Shown here piece by piece: positions 18,774 to 28,092 of a stretch of 64,000 nt of DNA. The notes beneath the pieces were generated by a model. That model was given only the letters and a program-made list of their open reading frames with translations. It had not been told where the DNA came from and made no database searches. The position numbers and the translations under genes were made by a program. This DNA is from Devosia sp. Root685 (GTDB lineage: Bacteria > Pseudomonadota > Alphaproteobacteria > Rhizobiales > Devosiaceae): positions 623,682-687,681 of the forward strand of contig NZ_LMHK01000002.1 of NCBI RefSeq assembly GCF_001427875.1. The letters are read 5' to 3'. How positions within the stretch are numbered: the stretch's first letter is position 1; every line of letters starts with the position of its first letter.

Positions 18774-18857
18774 GAAGGTGGGTAGGCGTCCCCAGTCATA
18801 AAAAGATCGGGCGCCGGCACATCGCCGACGCCCACTCTCATTGAACCAACCTAAGCC

Positions 18858-19769
18858 TTACTGCGCCGCTTCCAGTTCCTGCGCCCCAAGCCCCGCCAGC
18901 ACCCTCGCCCGACGCAGGCTCTCCGGCTGCTCGGCGCGATAGCGGCGGCCCACTTCCATCATCAGCACCGTATCGGGCAGGAATGTCAGTTCCGAGAAAA
19001 TCCGGTCCCAATCGATATCGCCCCAGCCAAGCGGCATATGCAGATCGCCAATCCCCATCGCCGTGTTTTCCTGCGGGTGGTACGGCTTATAAAACCCCTG
19101 CGGACGGCCAAAGCTGTCATGGACATGGAGGTGCCCTGCAACCGGCGCCATGGCAGCGATTTCGCTGAAGAAGTCGAGCCCGCGATAGGTCGCCTCGATA
19201 TAGGCATGACTGAAATCGATCAGCGCCACCACCTGCGAATGGTTGACCGCCTTCACCGTCTCAGCCACCTGGCGCGGCGTCTGACGATACTGGCCCAGCT
19301 CAGTCGTAAAGATGTTCTCAAGCGCAATGCGCACGCCGTAGGGCCGGGCGAAGTCAGCAAGCTCCGTCAACGCCTCGCGCTCACGCTCATCGGCGCCGGC
19401 ACGTTCGGCAATCTGGTCGGCGCGCAGGCAACCGCCATGCTGCACCAGCACGCGCGCATCGACGCGATCGCACACCTCCACCAGCGCCTTGGCAGCATCC
19501 ATCTGATAGCGCTGGGTCACCGGGTCCATGAAGTTGGACGAAACCAGGCCATGCACCGTGTAGCGGAAATCGAACTGGCTGGTGATGGCAACCAGGCGCT
19601 CGGCGCGCTCGGGAATGATGCGGCCGCCCGAGATCAGGTCAAGGCTCGTCAACCCCAGTTCGACCGTGTCGACACCCATTTCGGCGAGCGCGCGCAGGTC
19701 GTCATGAAAGCTTTCGAATTCGCCGTCGGTAGAGCCGACATTAAAGCCGGTGCCGATGATATTGCCCAT
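18858..19769 (-). CDS. Sugar phosphate isomerase/epimerase family protein (AP endonuclease 2-like TIM barrel)
   Basis: 303 aa. The start at 19769 is set by a GAGGAGG ribosome site 6 nt upstream; the frame stays open further up without good signal. It shows the xylose-isomerase-like TIM-barrel pattern with metal-binding residues in ALENIFTTELGQYRQTPRQV (Glu), ALIDFSHAYIEATY (Asp, His), GHLHVHDSFG (His, His) and a C-terminal MMEVGRRY (Glu). It is the last gene of the ugp-type operon, 19 bp after the ATPase. Many ugp operons end with a glycerophosphodiesterase instead, so this enzyme may process an unusual phosphodiester or polyol. The substrate is unknown. Confidence 0.8.
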   Translation of the reverse strand: MGNIIGTGFNVGSTDGEFESFHDDLRALAEMGVDTVELGLTSLDLISGGRIIPERAERLVAITSQFDFRYTVHGLVSSNFMDPVTQRYQMDAAKALVEVCDRVDARVLVQHGGCLRADQIAERAGADEREREALTELADFARPYGVRIALENIFTTELGQYRQTPRQVAETVKAVNHSQVVALIDFSHAYIEATYRGLDFFSEIAAMAPVAGHLHVHDSFGRPQGFYKPYHPQENTAMGIGDLHMPLGWGDIDWDRIFSELTFLPDTVLMMEVGRRYRAEQPESLRRARVLAGLGAQELEAAQ

Positions 19770-19788
19770 TGGGGCCTCCTCAAAAAAA

Positions 19789-20901
19789 TCAGGCAGAAAC
19801 GCTGGTCGTGGCGCGAACCGGGCGACCGTCATGGTCAACCCGGCGGCCGTTGCTGTGATCGAAGACGTGAATGTCGCTTTCGCTCAGCGCGAAATGCACC
19901 GGCATGCCGGTAGCAAGCGGATCATTGCCGCCATCGACGGCGATGATCGGGCTGCCATCGGCCCGCGCATAGACGAGGCGCGAGGCGCCGAGCTCTTCGG
20001 TATAGTCGACCACCGCCGCTATGGCGCCCTTGTGGCCGGCATCGACACGGCGCACCAGTTCGGGGCGAAAACCGATGGAAACTTCCCGGCTCAAATGCGC
20101 CTTGGCCAGCCCCGGCAGGCCGATCATGCCGCCCTTGCCATGGCGGAAATAGCCATCCTCCCCGAAGAACCCCCGAACCAGATTCATCGCCGGAGAGCCG
20201 ATAAAGTCGGCAACGAAGAGGCTAGCCGGGTGGTGATAAACCTCGGACGGTTTTCCGACCTGTTCGACAAACCCCGAATTCATCACGATCAACCGGTCCG
20301 CCAGCGTCATCGCTTCGGTCTGGTCATGCGTCACGAAAACCGAGGTGACCCCAAGGCTGCGATGGAGATTGCGAACCTCGGCGCGCATGGCGACACGCAG
20401 CTTGGCGTCGAGGTTGGAAAACGGCTCATCGAATAAAAAGACCTTGGGCTCACGCACCATGGCGCGGGCCATGGCAACGCGCTGGCGCTGGCCACCTGAC
20501 AGTTCGCCCGGCTTGCGGTCGAGATAGGGATCAAGACTGACAGACTTGGCCACCTTGAGCACCTTCGCCTCGCGCTCACCCTTGGGCATGCCTGCGACCT
20601 TGAGGGCATAGCCGATATTCTGGCGCACGCTCATATGCGGATAAAGCGCATAGTTCTGAAACACCATGGCGCAGCCACGTTCGCGCGGCTCAAGCGCATT
20701 GACCACCGTCCCATCGATGGCAATCGTGCCCTCGGAAATCTCTTCGAGCCCGGCAATCATGCGCAGCAGCGTAGACTTGCCGCAGCCCGACGGCCCGAGG
20801 ATCACGACGAATTCGCCTGCCTCGATCTCGACATCGACACCGTGAATGACGTCGTTCTTCTGATAGCGCTTCTTGACGCCGGAAAAGCTGATCGCAGCCA
20901 T
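19789..20901 (-). CDS. ugpC: ABC importer ATPase, UgpC/MsmK type
   Basis: 370 aa. Walker A is GPSGCGKST, the signature is [15 protein letters not shown] and Walker B is [16 protein letters not shown]. The C-terminal TOBE/MalK-like regulatory domain covers about residues 240-370. It powers the UgpAE permease. The start at 20901 gives the usual [14 protein letters not shown]-terminus; the longer frame to 20961 overlaps ugpE and is rejected. The gene order B-A-E-C and the binding protein support glycerol-3-phosphate or glycerophosphodiester uptake. Confidence 0.9.
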   Translation of the reverse strand: MAAISFSGVKKRYQKNDVIHGVDVEIEAGEFVVILGPSGCGKSTLLRMIAGLEEISEGTIAIDGTVVNALEPRERGCAMVFQNYALYPHMSVRQNIGYALKVAGMPKGEREAKVLKVAKSVSLDPYLDRKPGELSGGQRQRVAMARAMVREPKVFLFDEPFSNLDAKLRVAMRAEVRNLHRSLGVTSVFVTHDQTEAMTLADRLIVMNSGFVEQVGKPSEVYHHPASLFVADFIGSPAMNLVRGFFGEDGYFRHGKGGMIGLPGLAKAHLSREVSIGFRPELVRRVDAGHKGAIAAVVDYTEELGASRLVYARADGSPIIAVDGGNDPLATGMPVHFALSESDIHVFDHSNGRRVDHDGRPVRATTSVSA

Positions 20902-20908
20902 AAAAGTC

Positions 20909-21826
20909 TCACTTGTCTCGGGTGATGAGGCCGCGCACGAACCAGCGCTGCATGAGCGCAACGACGAGCAGTGGCGGAAGCATGATGATGAGGGCGCCGG
21001 CCATGGTGACGTTCCAGTCGGGCGTGCCGTTCTGCGTCGGGATCAGCGCCTTCAATTGCATGACCACGGTGCCATAATTGGCGCGATCCGTGGTGATCAG
21101 CAGCGGCCAGAGGTACTGGTTCCAGCTCGACACGAACATGATGGTCGCCAGCGCCAGCATATTGGTGCGGCTGAGCGGCAGGAGCACGTCGAAGAAGAAA
21201 CGCACGGGGCTCGCCCCATCCATCTTCGAAGCCTCGATCAGTTCATCGGGAATGGTCATGAAGAACTGGCGATAGAGGAACGTCCCCGTCGCCGTCGCGA
21301 CCAGCGGCAGGATCAGGCCGGTATAGGAATTGAGGAGGTTCCATTCGAGCCCGATACGGACACTGGTAACCGCCTGCACCAGGCCCGTAATCCCCAGCGT
21401 ATCGAGCACGAACTGAAACGGCAGCAGCGCATTGGCGGCAATCGCATAGGTCGGCACGATGCGCACTTCGAGCGGCAGCATCAGGGTGATAAAGATCAGC
21501 CAGAAGCAGACCATGCGCGCCTTGAAATCGAAGAACACGATGGCAAAGGCCGAGATCGAGGCGAGAATGATCTTGCCCGCCGTCACCCCGATGGCAACGA
21601 TGAAGCTGTTGATCATTTTTGGGCCAAGGTCGGCGCGCAGCCACGCCGCCTGGATATTTTCCCAGAGGTGCGAAGATGGCCAGAGCACGATCGGTACCCG
21701 GCTGACTTCCTGCAGCGACTGGCTTCCGGCGACGACGACGATCCAGAAGGGCACCAAGACGACCAGCAGCCCGAGGGTCATGGCGGCATAGGTGACGATA
21801 TTGAAGATGGGCGAACGTTCGATCAT
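20909..21826 (-). CDS. ugpE: ABC importer permease, UgpE type
   Basis: 305 aa with six helices. The CUT1-type C-terminal coupling loop is at [20 protein letters not shown] (EAA motif). The N-terminus [20 protein letters not shown] is the first helix. It starts 10 bp after ugpA and ends 7 bp before ugpC. It forms the membrane channel with UgpA. Confidence 0.9.
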   Translation of the reverse strand: MIERSPIFNIVTYAAMTLGLLVVLVPFWIVVVAGSQSLQEVSRVPIVLWPSSHLWENIQAAWLRADLGPKMINSFIVAIGVTAGKIILASISAFAIVFFDFKARMVCFWLIFITLMLPLEVRIVPTYAIAANALLPFQFVLDTLGITGLVQAVTSVRIGLEWNLLNSYTGLILPLVATATGTFLYRQFFMTIPDELIEASKMDGASPVRFFFDVLLPLSRTNMLALATIMFVSSWNQYLWPLLITTDRANYGTVVMQLKALIPTQNGTPDWNVTMAGALIIMLPPLLVVALMQRWFVRGLITRDK

Positions 21827-21836
21827 CTGAGCATCC

Positions 21837-22721
21837 TCAATTGTAGTGGACGCGCTTTTCGACCCATTTGAACTGGACGAAAGTGAGCGCGATGACGAGC
21901 AGCATCAGGACGATCGACTGGGCAGCGGCGCCCGAATAGTCGAGGCCTCTGAACCCGTCGATAAAGAGCCTGTAGACCATCACTTCGGTCGACCCGACCG
22001 GGCCGCCCTCGGTCATCGTGTCGATGAGGCCAAAGCTGTCGGTAAAGCTCGAGATCAGGTTCATGATCAGAAGGAAGAACACGGTCGGCGCGATCAGCGG
22101 CAATTGCAGGTCGAACATGCGCCGCAGCGGACGCGCGCCATCCATCGCCCCGGCCTCGGTGATCGAGCGCGGGATCATCTGCAGGGCGGCAAGGAAGAAG
22201 ATGAAATTGTAGCCGATGCCGAGCCAGGCATGGCAGATGATGATCATGGCGAGCGCATGGACGCCATTGGTGGATGGGTCCCATATGCCGGGCCAGATCT
22301 GGTTGATCGAGCCGATAATGCCCGATTGCGGGGCAAAGATGAACCGGAACGCCACGCCCGCCGCCGGCGCCGCAATGGCATAGGGCCAGACATAGACCGA
22401 CTGGAAAAGCTTGGTGCCCTTGAGCGAGCGATCAACGAAACACGCCAGAAACAGCGCCACGGCCATCGACAGGCCCGTCGTGCACATGGCGTAAAACGCG
22501 CTGCGGACGACAGTCGCCCAATATTCGCGATCCCGGAAGATGGCGATGAAATTATCGAGCCAGACCCAGCTATTGCCACCGCCCCAGGGCTGTTCGAGCG
22601 TGAACGCCCAATAGAGGGCCTGCGAAGTGGGCCAGTAGAAAAACACCAGAACCAGCAGTAGCTGCGGGCCAATAAGCAGCCAAGGCAGCACCGGGTTACG
22701 GTAAAAGGCGCGTCGTTCCAT
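21837..22721 (-). CDS. ugpA: ABC importer permease, UgpA type
   Basis: 294 aa. N-terminus NPVLPWLLIGPQLLLVLVFF is the UgpA-type first helix, and the segment WPTSQALYWAF matches the family. The EAA loop is SITEAGAMDGARPLRRMFDL. It is separated from ugpB by 69 bp that hold a strong hairpin, which would lower permease expression relative to the binding protein. Confidence 0.9.
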   Translation of the reverse strand: MERRAFYRNPVLPWLLIGPQLLLVLVFFYWPTSQALYWAFTLEQPWGGGNSWVWLDNFIAIFRDREYWATVVRSAFYAMCTTGLSMAVALFLACFVDRSLKGTKLFQSVYVWPYAIAAPAAGVAFRFIFAPQSGIIGSINQIWPGIWDPSTNGVHALAMIIICHAWLGIGYNFIFFLAALQMIPRSITEAGAMDGARPLRRMFDLQLPLIAPTVFFLLIMNLISSFTDSFGLIDTMTEGGPVGSTEVMVYRLFIDGFRGLDYSGAAAQSIVLMLLVIALTFVQFKWVEKRVHYN

Positions 22722-22748
22722 CGCCGTCTCCAGAAGAAAATAGAGAAA

Positions 22749-22775
22749 GCACGGACGGCGAAAAACCGTCCGTGC
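22749..22775 (-). terminator. Intercistronic hairpin between ugpB and ugpA
   Basis: Perfect 10-bp stem GCACGGACGG/CCGTCCGTGC with a 7-nt loop, directly after the binding-protein gene and before the permease. There is no T-run on the transcribed strand, so it is likely a 3' mRNA stabiliser or attenuator. Confidence 0.65.
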
Positions 22776-22790
22776 GATCAGATCAAGCGA

Positions 22791-24131
22791 TCAGGGGAGC
22801 TGGGCGCCCTTATAGGTCTGCTCGAAGCGACGGAGGATTTCGTTGCCCTTGGCGTCGAACGCCTGGAGGCTCTCGAGCACCGGCGCATTGTTGAACAGCA
22901 CGTCCTGCATGGTCTTGACCATTTCCTGGCGGATCGAGGCATAGTTGCCGAGGCGGATACCGCGGCTATTCTCGGTCGGCGGGGTGAAGGTCAGGCTTTC
23001 AACGGCCAGTTCGCGGCCCTTATAGGGGGCTTCGTCATAAAAGCCGTTGGCCTTCATGGCTTCAAAGCCGGCCATGGTCACCGGAACGTAGCCGGTGATG
23101 GTCGACCAGGTCTGGGCCTGTTCGGGCTGGGCGAGGTAGTTGAAGAACGCGGCCGCGCCCTTGTATTCCTCTTCCGACTTGCCCTTGAGGGTCCAGAGCG
23201 AAGCGCCACCGACGAGCGAATTGGTGCGTTCGGTGCCTTCCCAGATCGGCAGCATGGCATTAGCCCAATGCACGCCCTCGGCGGCCTGCTTGCCAAAGGT
23301 GCCGTGATCGGCAACCGAGGACGAAGTGATCTGGCACTTGCCGTTGACGAAGGCGTCATTGGCGGTTTCGCCGGCGTCCTTGGACTTATGAACGATGATG
23401 CCTTCATCGTACATTTTCTTGATCCAGGTGAGCTGGTCGACGAACTTGCCCTGGCTCACGACCATTTCGGCATCGAGACCGCCAAAACCGTTGCCCTTGG
23501 TGGCGATCGGCTGGTTGTGGATAGCGGAAAACTGTTCGAACCACTGCCATGCGCCCGACGGATCGAAAGCGATCGGGCATTCATAACCGGCGTCCTTCAT
23601 GGCCCGGGCGACGGTTTCGACTTCTTCCCAGGTCTTGGGCGTGCCTTCAAAGCCAACCTTGGCCAGCGCGTCGGTGTTGTAATAGATGACGGCGGTCGAG
23701 TTGTTGAACGGCAGCGACAGCATTTCGCCGGTCGAGGTCGAGAAGTAGGAGGCGATACCGGAGAGGTAGTTGTCCCAGTCGATCTCGTAGCCGTTGGATT
23801 CCATCAGTTCGCGGATCGGCATATAGGCGCCCGAAAGCATCAGGTCGAGCGTACCGGCATCGAAGATCTGGGTAACGGTCGGCTGCTTGTTGGCGCGATA
23901 GGCCGCAATCGTGTTCTGCAGGGTGTTGTCGTAGTTTTCCTGGCTGACGCAGACGATCTCATAATCGGCCTGAGATTCGTTGAAGCCGCGGCACATGTCC
24001 TGCACGCGCTCGCTGAGATCGCCGGAAAGGCCATACCAGAATTCGAACTTGGTCTGTGCCATGGCAGGTGCGGTTGCCAGTGCGAGCACGGCGATGGTGG
24101 ACGCTGCACTGAGCAGCCTTGTGCGAGTCAT
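22791..24131 (-). CDS. ugpB: sn-Glycerol-3-phosphate-type ABC solute-binding protein
   Basis: 446 aa with a Sec signal peptide (about residues 1-25, ending in TAPAMAQ). Recalled alignment with E. coli UgpB shows the ligand-site blocks kept: NYDNTLQNTIAAYR, LPFNNSTAVIYYN, GGASLW, TGYVPVT and RGIRLGN. The ligand Glu of UgpB (in YEVGT) appears as Asp (FDAGT). This supports glycerol-3-phosphate or glycerophosphocholine binding in the periplasm, with some change in specificity possible. It is the first gene of the operon. Confidence 0.88.
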   Translation of the reverse strand: MTRTRLLSAASTIAVLALATAPAMAQTKFEFWYGLSGDLSERVQDMCRGFNESQADYEIVCVSQENYDNTLQNTIAAYRANKQPTVTQIFDAGTLDLMLSGAYMPIRELMESNGYEIDWDNYLSGIASYFSTSTGEMLSLPFNNSTAVIYYNTDALAKVGFEGTPKTWEEVETVARAMKDAGYECPIAFDPSGAWQWFEQFSAIHNQPIATKGNGFGGLDAEMVVSQGKFVDQLTWIKKMYDEGIIVHKSKDAGETANDAFVNGKCQITSSSVADHGTFGKQAAEGVHWANAMLPIWEGTERTNSLVGGASLWTLKGKSEEEYKGAAAFFNYLAQPEQAQTWSTITGYVPVTMAGFEAMKANGFYDEAPYKGRELAVESLTFTPPTENSRGIRLGNYASIRQEMVKTMQDVLFNNAPVLESLQAFDAKGNEILRRFEQTYKGAQLP

Positions 24132-24230
24132 TTGAACCTGTCTCCGAGAATGAGCCGTTTGGCGGGCGGACTCCTAGGCGTGCTCGGTGACAGGTCCGTC
24201 TCAAAGCCATGGCGCTTTGACAAAGACTGG

Positions 24231-24248
24231 ATGTCGATATGACGACAG
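24231..24248 (-). promoter_or_regulatory. Possible Pho box upstream of ugpB
   Basis: On the minus strand, CTGTCGT-CATA-TCGACAT matches the PhoB tandem consensus CTGTCAT-N4-CTGTCAT at 10 of 14 positions, about 100 bp upstream of the ugpB start. Ugp operons are commonly under PhoB control. The second half-site is weak. Confidence 0.3.
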
Positions 24249-24289
24249 ATTGGCGGAGGGTTTCACCGCGACAGCGAAACCACCCGCCG

Positions 24290-25129
24290 CTAAAACGCCC
24301 GTAGCTTCTCCCGAATGATCGCGCTGGCAATAACCGGATCGGGCGGCAACACCGCATTGCGCAGCGCCCGCGAATATTCGTGGCTGGGATTGCCCAGCAC
24401 ATCCGCGGCCCGCCCCGCTTCCACCACGTCCCCCTTGTGCATGATGATGACCCGGTCCGAAATGTAATAGGCCGTCGACAGATCGTGCGTGATGTAGATG
24501 ATCGAGACGCCGAGATTGTCTCGCAATTCCCGAAACAGGTTGACGATCGACATGCGCAACGAGGAATCGACCATCGACACCGGCTCATCGGCCACAATCA
24601 GCTTCGGCCCCGGTATCAGCGCCCGCGCCACCGCAATGCGCTGCAACTGCCCGCCCGATAGCTCATGCGAATAGCGCCCGCGCACCTCGGCCAGCGACAG
24701 GCCGACATGCTGCAGCGATTTATCCGTCGCCGCCTCCACCGCCGCCTTGTCCTTGAGCCCCAAAAAGCGCCGCGCCGTCGAGAACAGATAATAATCCAGC
24801 GTCGTCAGCGGATTGAACGCTTCGAACGGGTTCTGGAAAATCGGCTGCACCTTGGCCATGAAGGCGAGCCGCTCCTTGCGGCTCCGGATCGCGGCAATAT
24901 CCTTGCCCATGAAGCGCAAGGAGCCACTGGTCGGCGTCTCGTTGCCGAGGATCATGCGCGCCGTCGTCGTCTTGCCGCTGCCCGATTCCCCGACAACCGT
25001 AAAAATCTCCGGCTTCTCTTCCTCGAGCGTGAAACTCACATGCTTGACCGCATGCAGCGTCGAGCGATCGAGAAAGCCGCCGATGCGATAGTCCTTGTTG
25101 ACATCAGATAGTTCGAGCAGCGCGGTCAT
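24290..25129 (-). CDS. Oligopeptide/oligosaccharide ABC ATPase, OppF/DppF type
   Basis: 279 aa. Walker A GESGSGKTT, signature LSGGQLQRIAVARAL, and a Walker B LIVADEPVSMVDSSLRMS (Asp-Glu kept; V replaces the usual A/L before Asp). The C-terminal oligopeptide-type tail has NPSHEYSRALRNAV. It overlaps the preceding ATPase by 4 bp and is the last gene of a five-gene importer operon whose divergent neighbour is a GH39 glycosidase, so the cargo is probably an oligosaccharide rather than a peptide. Confidence 0.9.
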   Translation of the reverse strand: MTALLELSDVNKDYRIGGFLDRSTLHAVKHVSFTLEEEKPEIFTVVGESGSGKTTTARMILGNETPTSGSLRFMGKDIAAIRSRKERLAFMAKVQPIFQNPFEAFNPLTTLDYYLFSTARRFLGLKDKAAVEAATDKSLQHVGLSLAEVRGRYSHELSGGQLQRIAVARALIPGPKLIVADEPVSMVDSSLRMSIVNLFRELRDNLGVSIIYITHDLSTAYYISDRVIIMHKGDVVEAGRAADVLGNPSHEYSRALRNAVLPPDPVIASAIIREKLRAF

Positions 25130-26151
25130 GCGGCTTCCATCTCCCCGGCGCGCCAGCAGGCGACCCGGCCATTATTGCGCGCTTCGAGCGGCGGATTGTC
25201 CGTTTTGCACTTGTCGATGGCGAGCGGACAGCGCGGATGAAAACGACACCCGCTCGGCGGATCGGCCAGATTGGGCGGCTTGCCACCCAGCGCCACGCGC
25301 TTGCGCGTATCGCCGATGCGCGGCAGGCTCGCGATCAGATGCGCCGTATAGGGATGCTGGGGCCGCTGGAACACGTCGAGCGTCAGCCCCTCCTCGACGA
25401 GCCTCCCCGCATAGACAATCCCGATCCGGTCCGCGATCGCTGCATGCACCGTCATGTCGTGGGTCACGAAAATGATCGAGGAGCCCATGCGCTGCTGCAC
25501 GCCCTTGATCAGTGCCAGCACGTCCTGCTGCACCAGCACATCGAGCGCCGTCGTCGGCTCGTCGGCGATGATGAATTCGGGCTCACACACTGTCGCGAGC
25601 CCAATGGTGAGACGCTGCCGCATGCCGCCCGAAAGCTGATGCGGATAGGATTCGAGCACCCGCGGATCAAGCCCGATCCGCTGCAGGTGGCTCTCCACCT
25701 TCGCCCGGAATTCGCCTTCCGAAAGCCCCATATGCTTGAAGGCAAAGTCATGAAAAGCATGCTTCACCTTGCGCACCGGGTTCAGCACATTCATCGACCC
25801 CTGCATCACATAGGACAGATGCTTCCAGCGTGCCGCCTTCATCGCCGGGCGCTGGGCATAAACGTCCAGCTCCTTGCCCCCGAAGTCGAATTTCACCGAT
25901 CCTTCCACCACCCGCAAAGGCGGCGTGATGGCTCCGGCAATGGTCTTGATCAGCGAGGACTTTCCCGAAGATGACTCCCCGGCGATCCCATAGATCTCAT
26001 TGCGCTTGATGGTCAGGCTCACATCATCGACGGCCCGCACTTCGCGGCGCACGCCGAAATAGTTCATCTGATAATAGGCCTTGAGGCCTTCCACCCGAAG
26101 CACCGGCTTGGCTTCGACGCTCACAGGCGTTTTTTCAACTACAGTAAGCAT
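25126..26151 (-). CDS. Oligopeptide/oligosaccharide ABC ATPase, OppD/DppD type
   Basis: 341 aa. Walker A is GESSSGKSSL (Ser replaces the usual Gly in GESGSGKS), signature [15 protein letters not shown] and Walker [13 protein letters not shown]. The C-terminal cysteine-containing motif GCRFHPRCPLAIDKC is typical of OppD/DppD and may bind an Fe-S cluster or metal. It lies 2 bp after the permease gene and is coupled to the next ATPase. Confidence 0.92.
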   Translation of the reverse strand: MLTVVEKTPVSVEAKPVLRVEGLKAYYQMNYFGVRREVRAVDDVSLTIKRNEIYGIAGESSSGKSSLIKTIAGAITPPLRVVEGSVKFDFGGKELDVYAQRPAMKAARWKHLSYVMQGSMNVLNPVRKVKHAFHDFAFKHMGLSEGEFRAKVESHLQRIGLDPRVLESYPHQLSGGMRQRLTIGLATVCEPEFIIADEPTTALDVLVQQDVLALIKGVQQRMGSSIIFVTHDMTVHAAIADRIGIVYAGRLVEEGLTLDVFQRPQHPYTAHLIASLPRIGDTRKRVALGGKPPNLADPPSGCRFHPRCPLAIDKCKTDNPPLEARNNGRVACWRAGEMEAA

Positions 26152-26153
26152 GC

Positions 26154-27011
26154 TTACGCTCCCATCCGGCTAAGGCGGCTGCGGGGGTCGATATATTCGT
26201 TGACCGAAATGGCGAGGAGGAAGAGCCCGAGGAACAGCAGCACCACGGCAATGATCGGGAAGGCCATCCACCACCAGATGCCGGCAATGATGGCCTGGTG
26301 CTGGTTGGCCCAATAGATCATCCCGCCAATGGTCGGCCGGTTGATGTCGGAAAAGCCCAGCACCGACAGCGTCACCTCAAGCCCGATGGCCCAGATCAGA
26401 TTGTTCATCGCCGTAAAGAAGATGACGGGCATCACATAGGGCAGATGCTGGCGCACCAGAATTTGCGGCACGCTCATGCCGGCAAACACGGCGTGGCGGG
26501 TGAATTCACGGCTCCGCAGGCTCAGTGTCACCGAGCGGATCAGCCGCGCATCATAATTCCAGCCGAGCAGCGCCGCCGTCATCGCCAGCACCGGCCAGCT
26601 CATCGAGTCACGCATCACGAAATAGACCAGCAGCAGGATCGGCAGATTGGGCAGTGCGATCATCGTATCGTTGATCGTCATCAGCACCTGATCCCACTTG
26701 CCCCCCAGATAACCCGAGATCATCCCCACAGCGACCGCGAGCAACCGGCTGACAATGGTCACGGTCAGGCCGAACAGCATGGTGTTCCAGATGGCCGCAC
26801 TCATTTGCCAGAGCACGTCCTGCCCGCGCGATGTGGTGCCGAACCAGTATTCGGCCGAAGGCGGCATGTCGGGCGGCAATAGATAGATCGCCGTGTCCGG
26901 CAGCGGCGCCCAGAAATGCGCCAGGGCAAAGAGAAACACACCCAGGGTGAGGATGAAGCCGATGGCGAATTCGATATTGTAGCGCAGGAGATCGCGCAGA
27001 ATCTTGAACAT
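26154..27011 (-). CDS. ABC importer permease, OppC/DppC type
   Basis: 285 aa. The family motif YWFGTTSRGQDVLWQM lies after the first helix, and the coupling loop is REFTRHAVFAGMSVPQILVR. The start at 27011 (MFKILRDLLRYN) is 2 bp after the upstream permease stop. The frame remains open for another kilobase upstream as an antisense-like shadow of the other permease; that extension is rejected. Confidence 0.9.
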   Translation of the reverse strand: MFKILRDLLRYNIEFAIGFILTLGVFLFALAHFWAPLPDTAIYLLPPDMPPSAEYWFGTTSRGQDVLWQMSAAIWNTMLFGLTVTIVSRLLAVAVGMISGYLGGKWDQVLMTINDTMIALPNLPILLLVYFVMRDSMSWPVLAMTAALLGWNYDARLIRSVTLSLRSREFTRHAVFAGMSVPQILVRQHLPYVMPVIFFTAMNNLIWAIGLEVTLSVLGFSDINRPTIGGMIYWANQHQAIIAGIWWWMAFPIIAVVLLFLGLFLLAISVNEYIDPRSRLSRMGA

Positions 27012-27013
27012 GG

Positions 27014-28018
27014 TCAGCCCAGCCTCACGCGCGGATCGATGAGCGGATAGAGAAGATCGATGATGAACACGGCCACCGCCACCGAGATGATCGACATGGT
27101 CGTCACCCCAAGCACCAGCGAATAGTCGCCGCGATAAATGCCCTGAATAAGCAGCCGTCCCACACCGGGATAGTTGAACAGGAACTCGGTGATCACGGCA
27201 CCGCCGAACACATTGCCAAGGCTCAGTGCCAGGCCGGTCAGCTGCGGCAAGAGCGCATTGCGCGCCACATATTGGGAGAAGATTTTGCCCGAATTGACCC
27301 CGCCCAATTCGGCATAGACCACGTGATCGTCGGTGACGATATTGGACACCAGCGAGCGCATGGAAATGAACCACCCGCCTATGCCCACCAGCACCAGCGT
27401 CAGGGCCGGCAGCGTGCCATGGAGAATCAGCGAGCGGATATAGTCGAAGGTAAAGCCGGGTTGCAGGTTCATCTGCGCCCCGCCCGAAATCGGCAGCACC
27501 GGCCAGATGAACCCGAGGGCCAGGAGCAGCACGAGGCCGATGATATAGGCCGGCACCGGATGCAGCGCCATGATCGCCGCGCCGGAGAGTTTTAGCAGCA
27601 GGTTCGAGCGATAATAGCCCGCCAGCGCCCCGAGCAGATTGCCCAGCGTCCAGGTGAGGACCAGGGCCAGGGTAAGGAGCCCGATGGTCCAGGGCAGCGC
27701 GCTCATGATCAGCGACATGACCGGCGTCGGAAATGCCGAGAGCGAGGGCCCGAAATCGCCACGCAGCACCCGTCCCCAGAAGGAGACATATTGATCCAGG
27801 ATCGTGCCCTGGAGCCCATAAAGCTCCTGCAGCGCCTGCCGCATCAATTCGACCGAGCGCGGATCGGTAGCGCCGAAACTGGTCATCAACGCAACCGACT
27901 GCTCCACCGGATCGACCGGGGAGAGGTTGGTGATGAGGAAAGCCAGCGAAACACCCAGGAAGATCACGAGGAAAAACTGGAAGAAGCGCCGGACGAGATA
28001 TTTGGCGAAGCCGTCCAT
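27014..28018 (-). CDS. ABC importer permease, OppB/DppB type
   Basis: 334 aa. The N-terminus FAKYLVRRFFQFFLVIFLGV and LSPVDPVEQ are the OppB-type opening, and a long periplasmic segment contains MRQALQELYGLQGTILDQYV. The coupling loop has DDHVVYAELGGVNSGKIFSQ. The start at 28018 places it 74 bp after the binding-protein gene, from which it is separated by a hairpin. Confidence 0.9.
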   Translation of the reverse strand: MDGFAKYLVRRFFQFFLVIFLGVSLAFLITNLSPVDPVEQSVALMTSFGATDPRSVELMRQALQELYGLQGTILDQYVSFWGRVLRGDFGPSLSAFPTPVMSLIMSALPWTIGLLTLALVLTWTLGNLLGALAGYYRSNLLLKLSGAAIMALHPVPAYIIGLVLLLALGFIWPVLPISGGAQMNLQPGFTFDYIRSLILHGTLPALTLVLVGIGGWFISMRSLVSNIVTDDHVVYAELGGVNSGKIFSQYVARNALLPQLTGLALSLGNVFGGAVITEFLFNYPGVGRLLIQGIYRGDYSLVLGVTTMSIISVAVAVFIIDLLYPLIDPRVRLG

Positions 28019-28055
28019 CTGCGTGCCCGTTCTCGAACAATAAGTATCGGAAGGA

Positions 28056-28085
28056 GCGGGCGGGGGGTTTTGGCGCCCCGCCCGC
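28056..28085 (-). terminator. Intercistronic hairpin after the binding-protein gene
   Basis: Perfect 10-bp GC stem GCGGGCGGGG/CCCCGCCCGC with a 10-nt loop, between the binding-protein stop (28093) and the first permease start (28018). There is no clear T-run on the minus strand. It is the third such hairpin in the window. Confidence 0.65.
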
Positions 28086-28092
28086 GTGAGGC

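Noticed and set aside
20873..21871. A 332-codon plus-strand frame
   Set aside because: Antisense to ugpE, which has correct membrane-helix and EAA-loop patterns.
27012..28040. Extension of the OppC-type permease frame into the upstream permease gene
   Set aside because: It is an out-of-frame shadow of the OppB-type gene; MFKILRDLLRYN at 27011 is the natural start.
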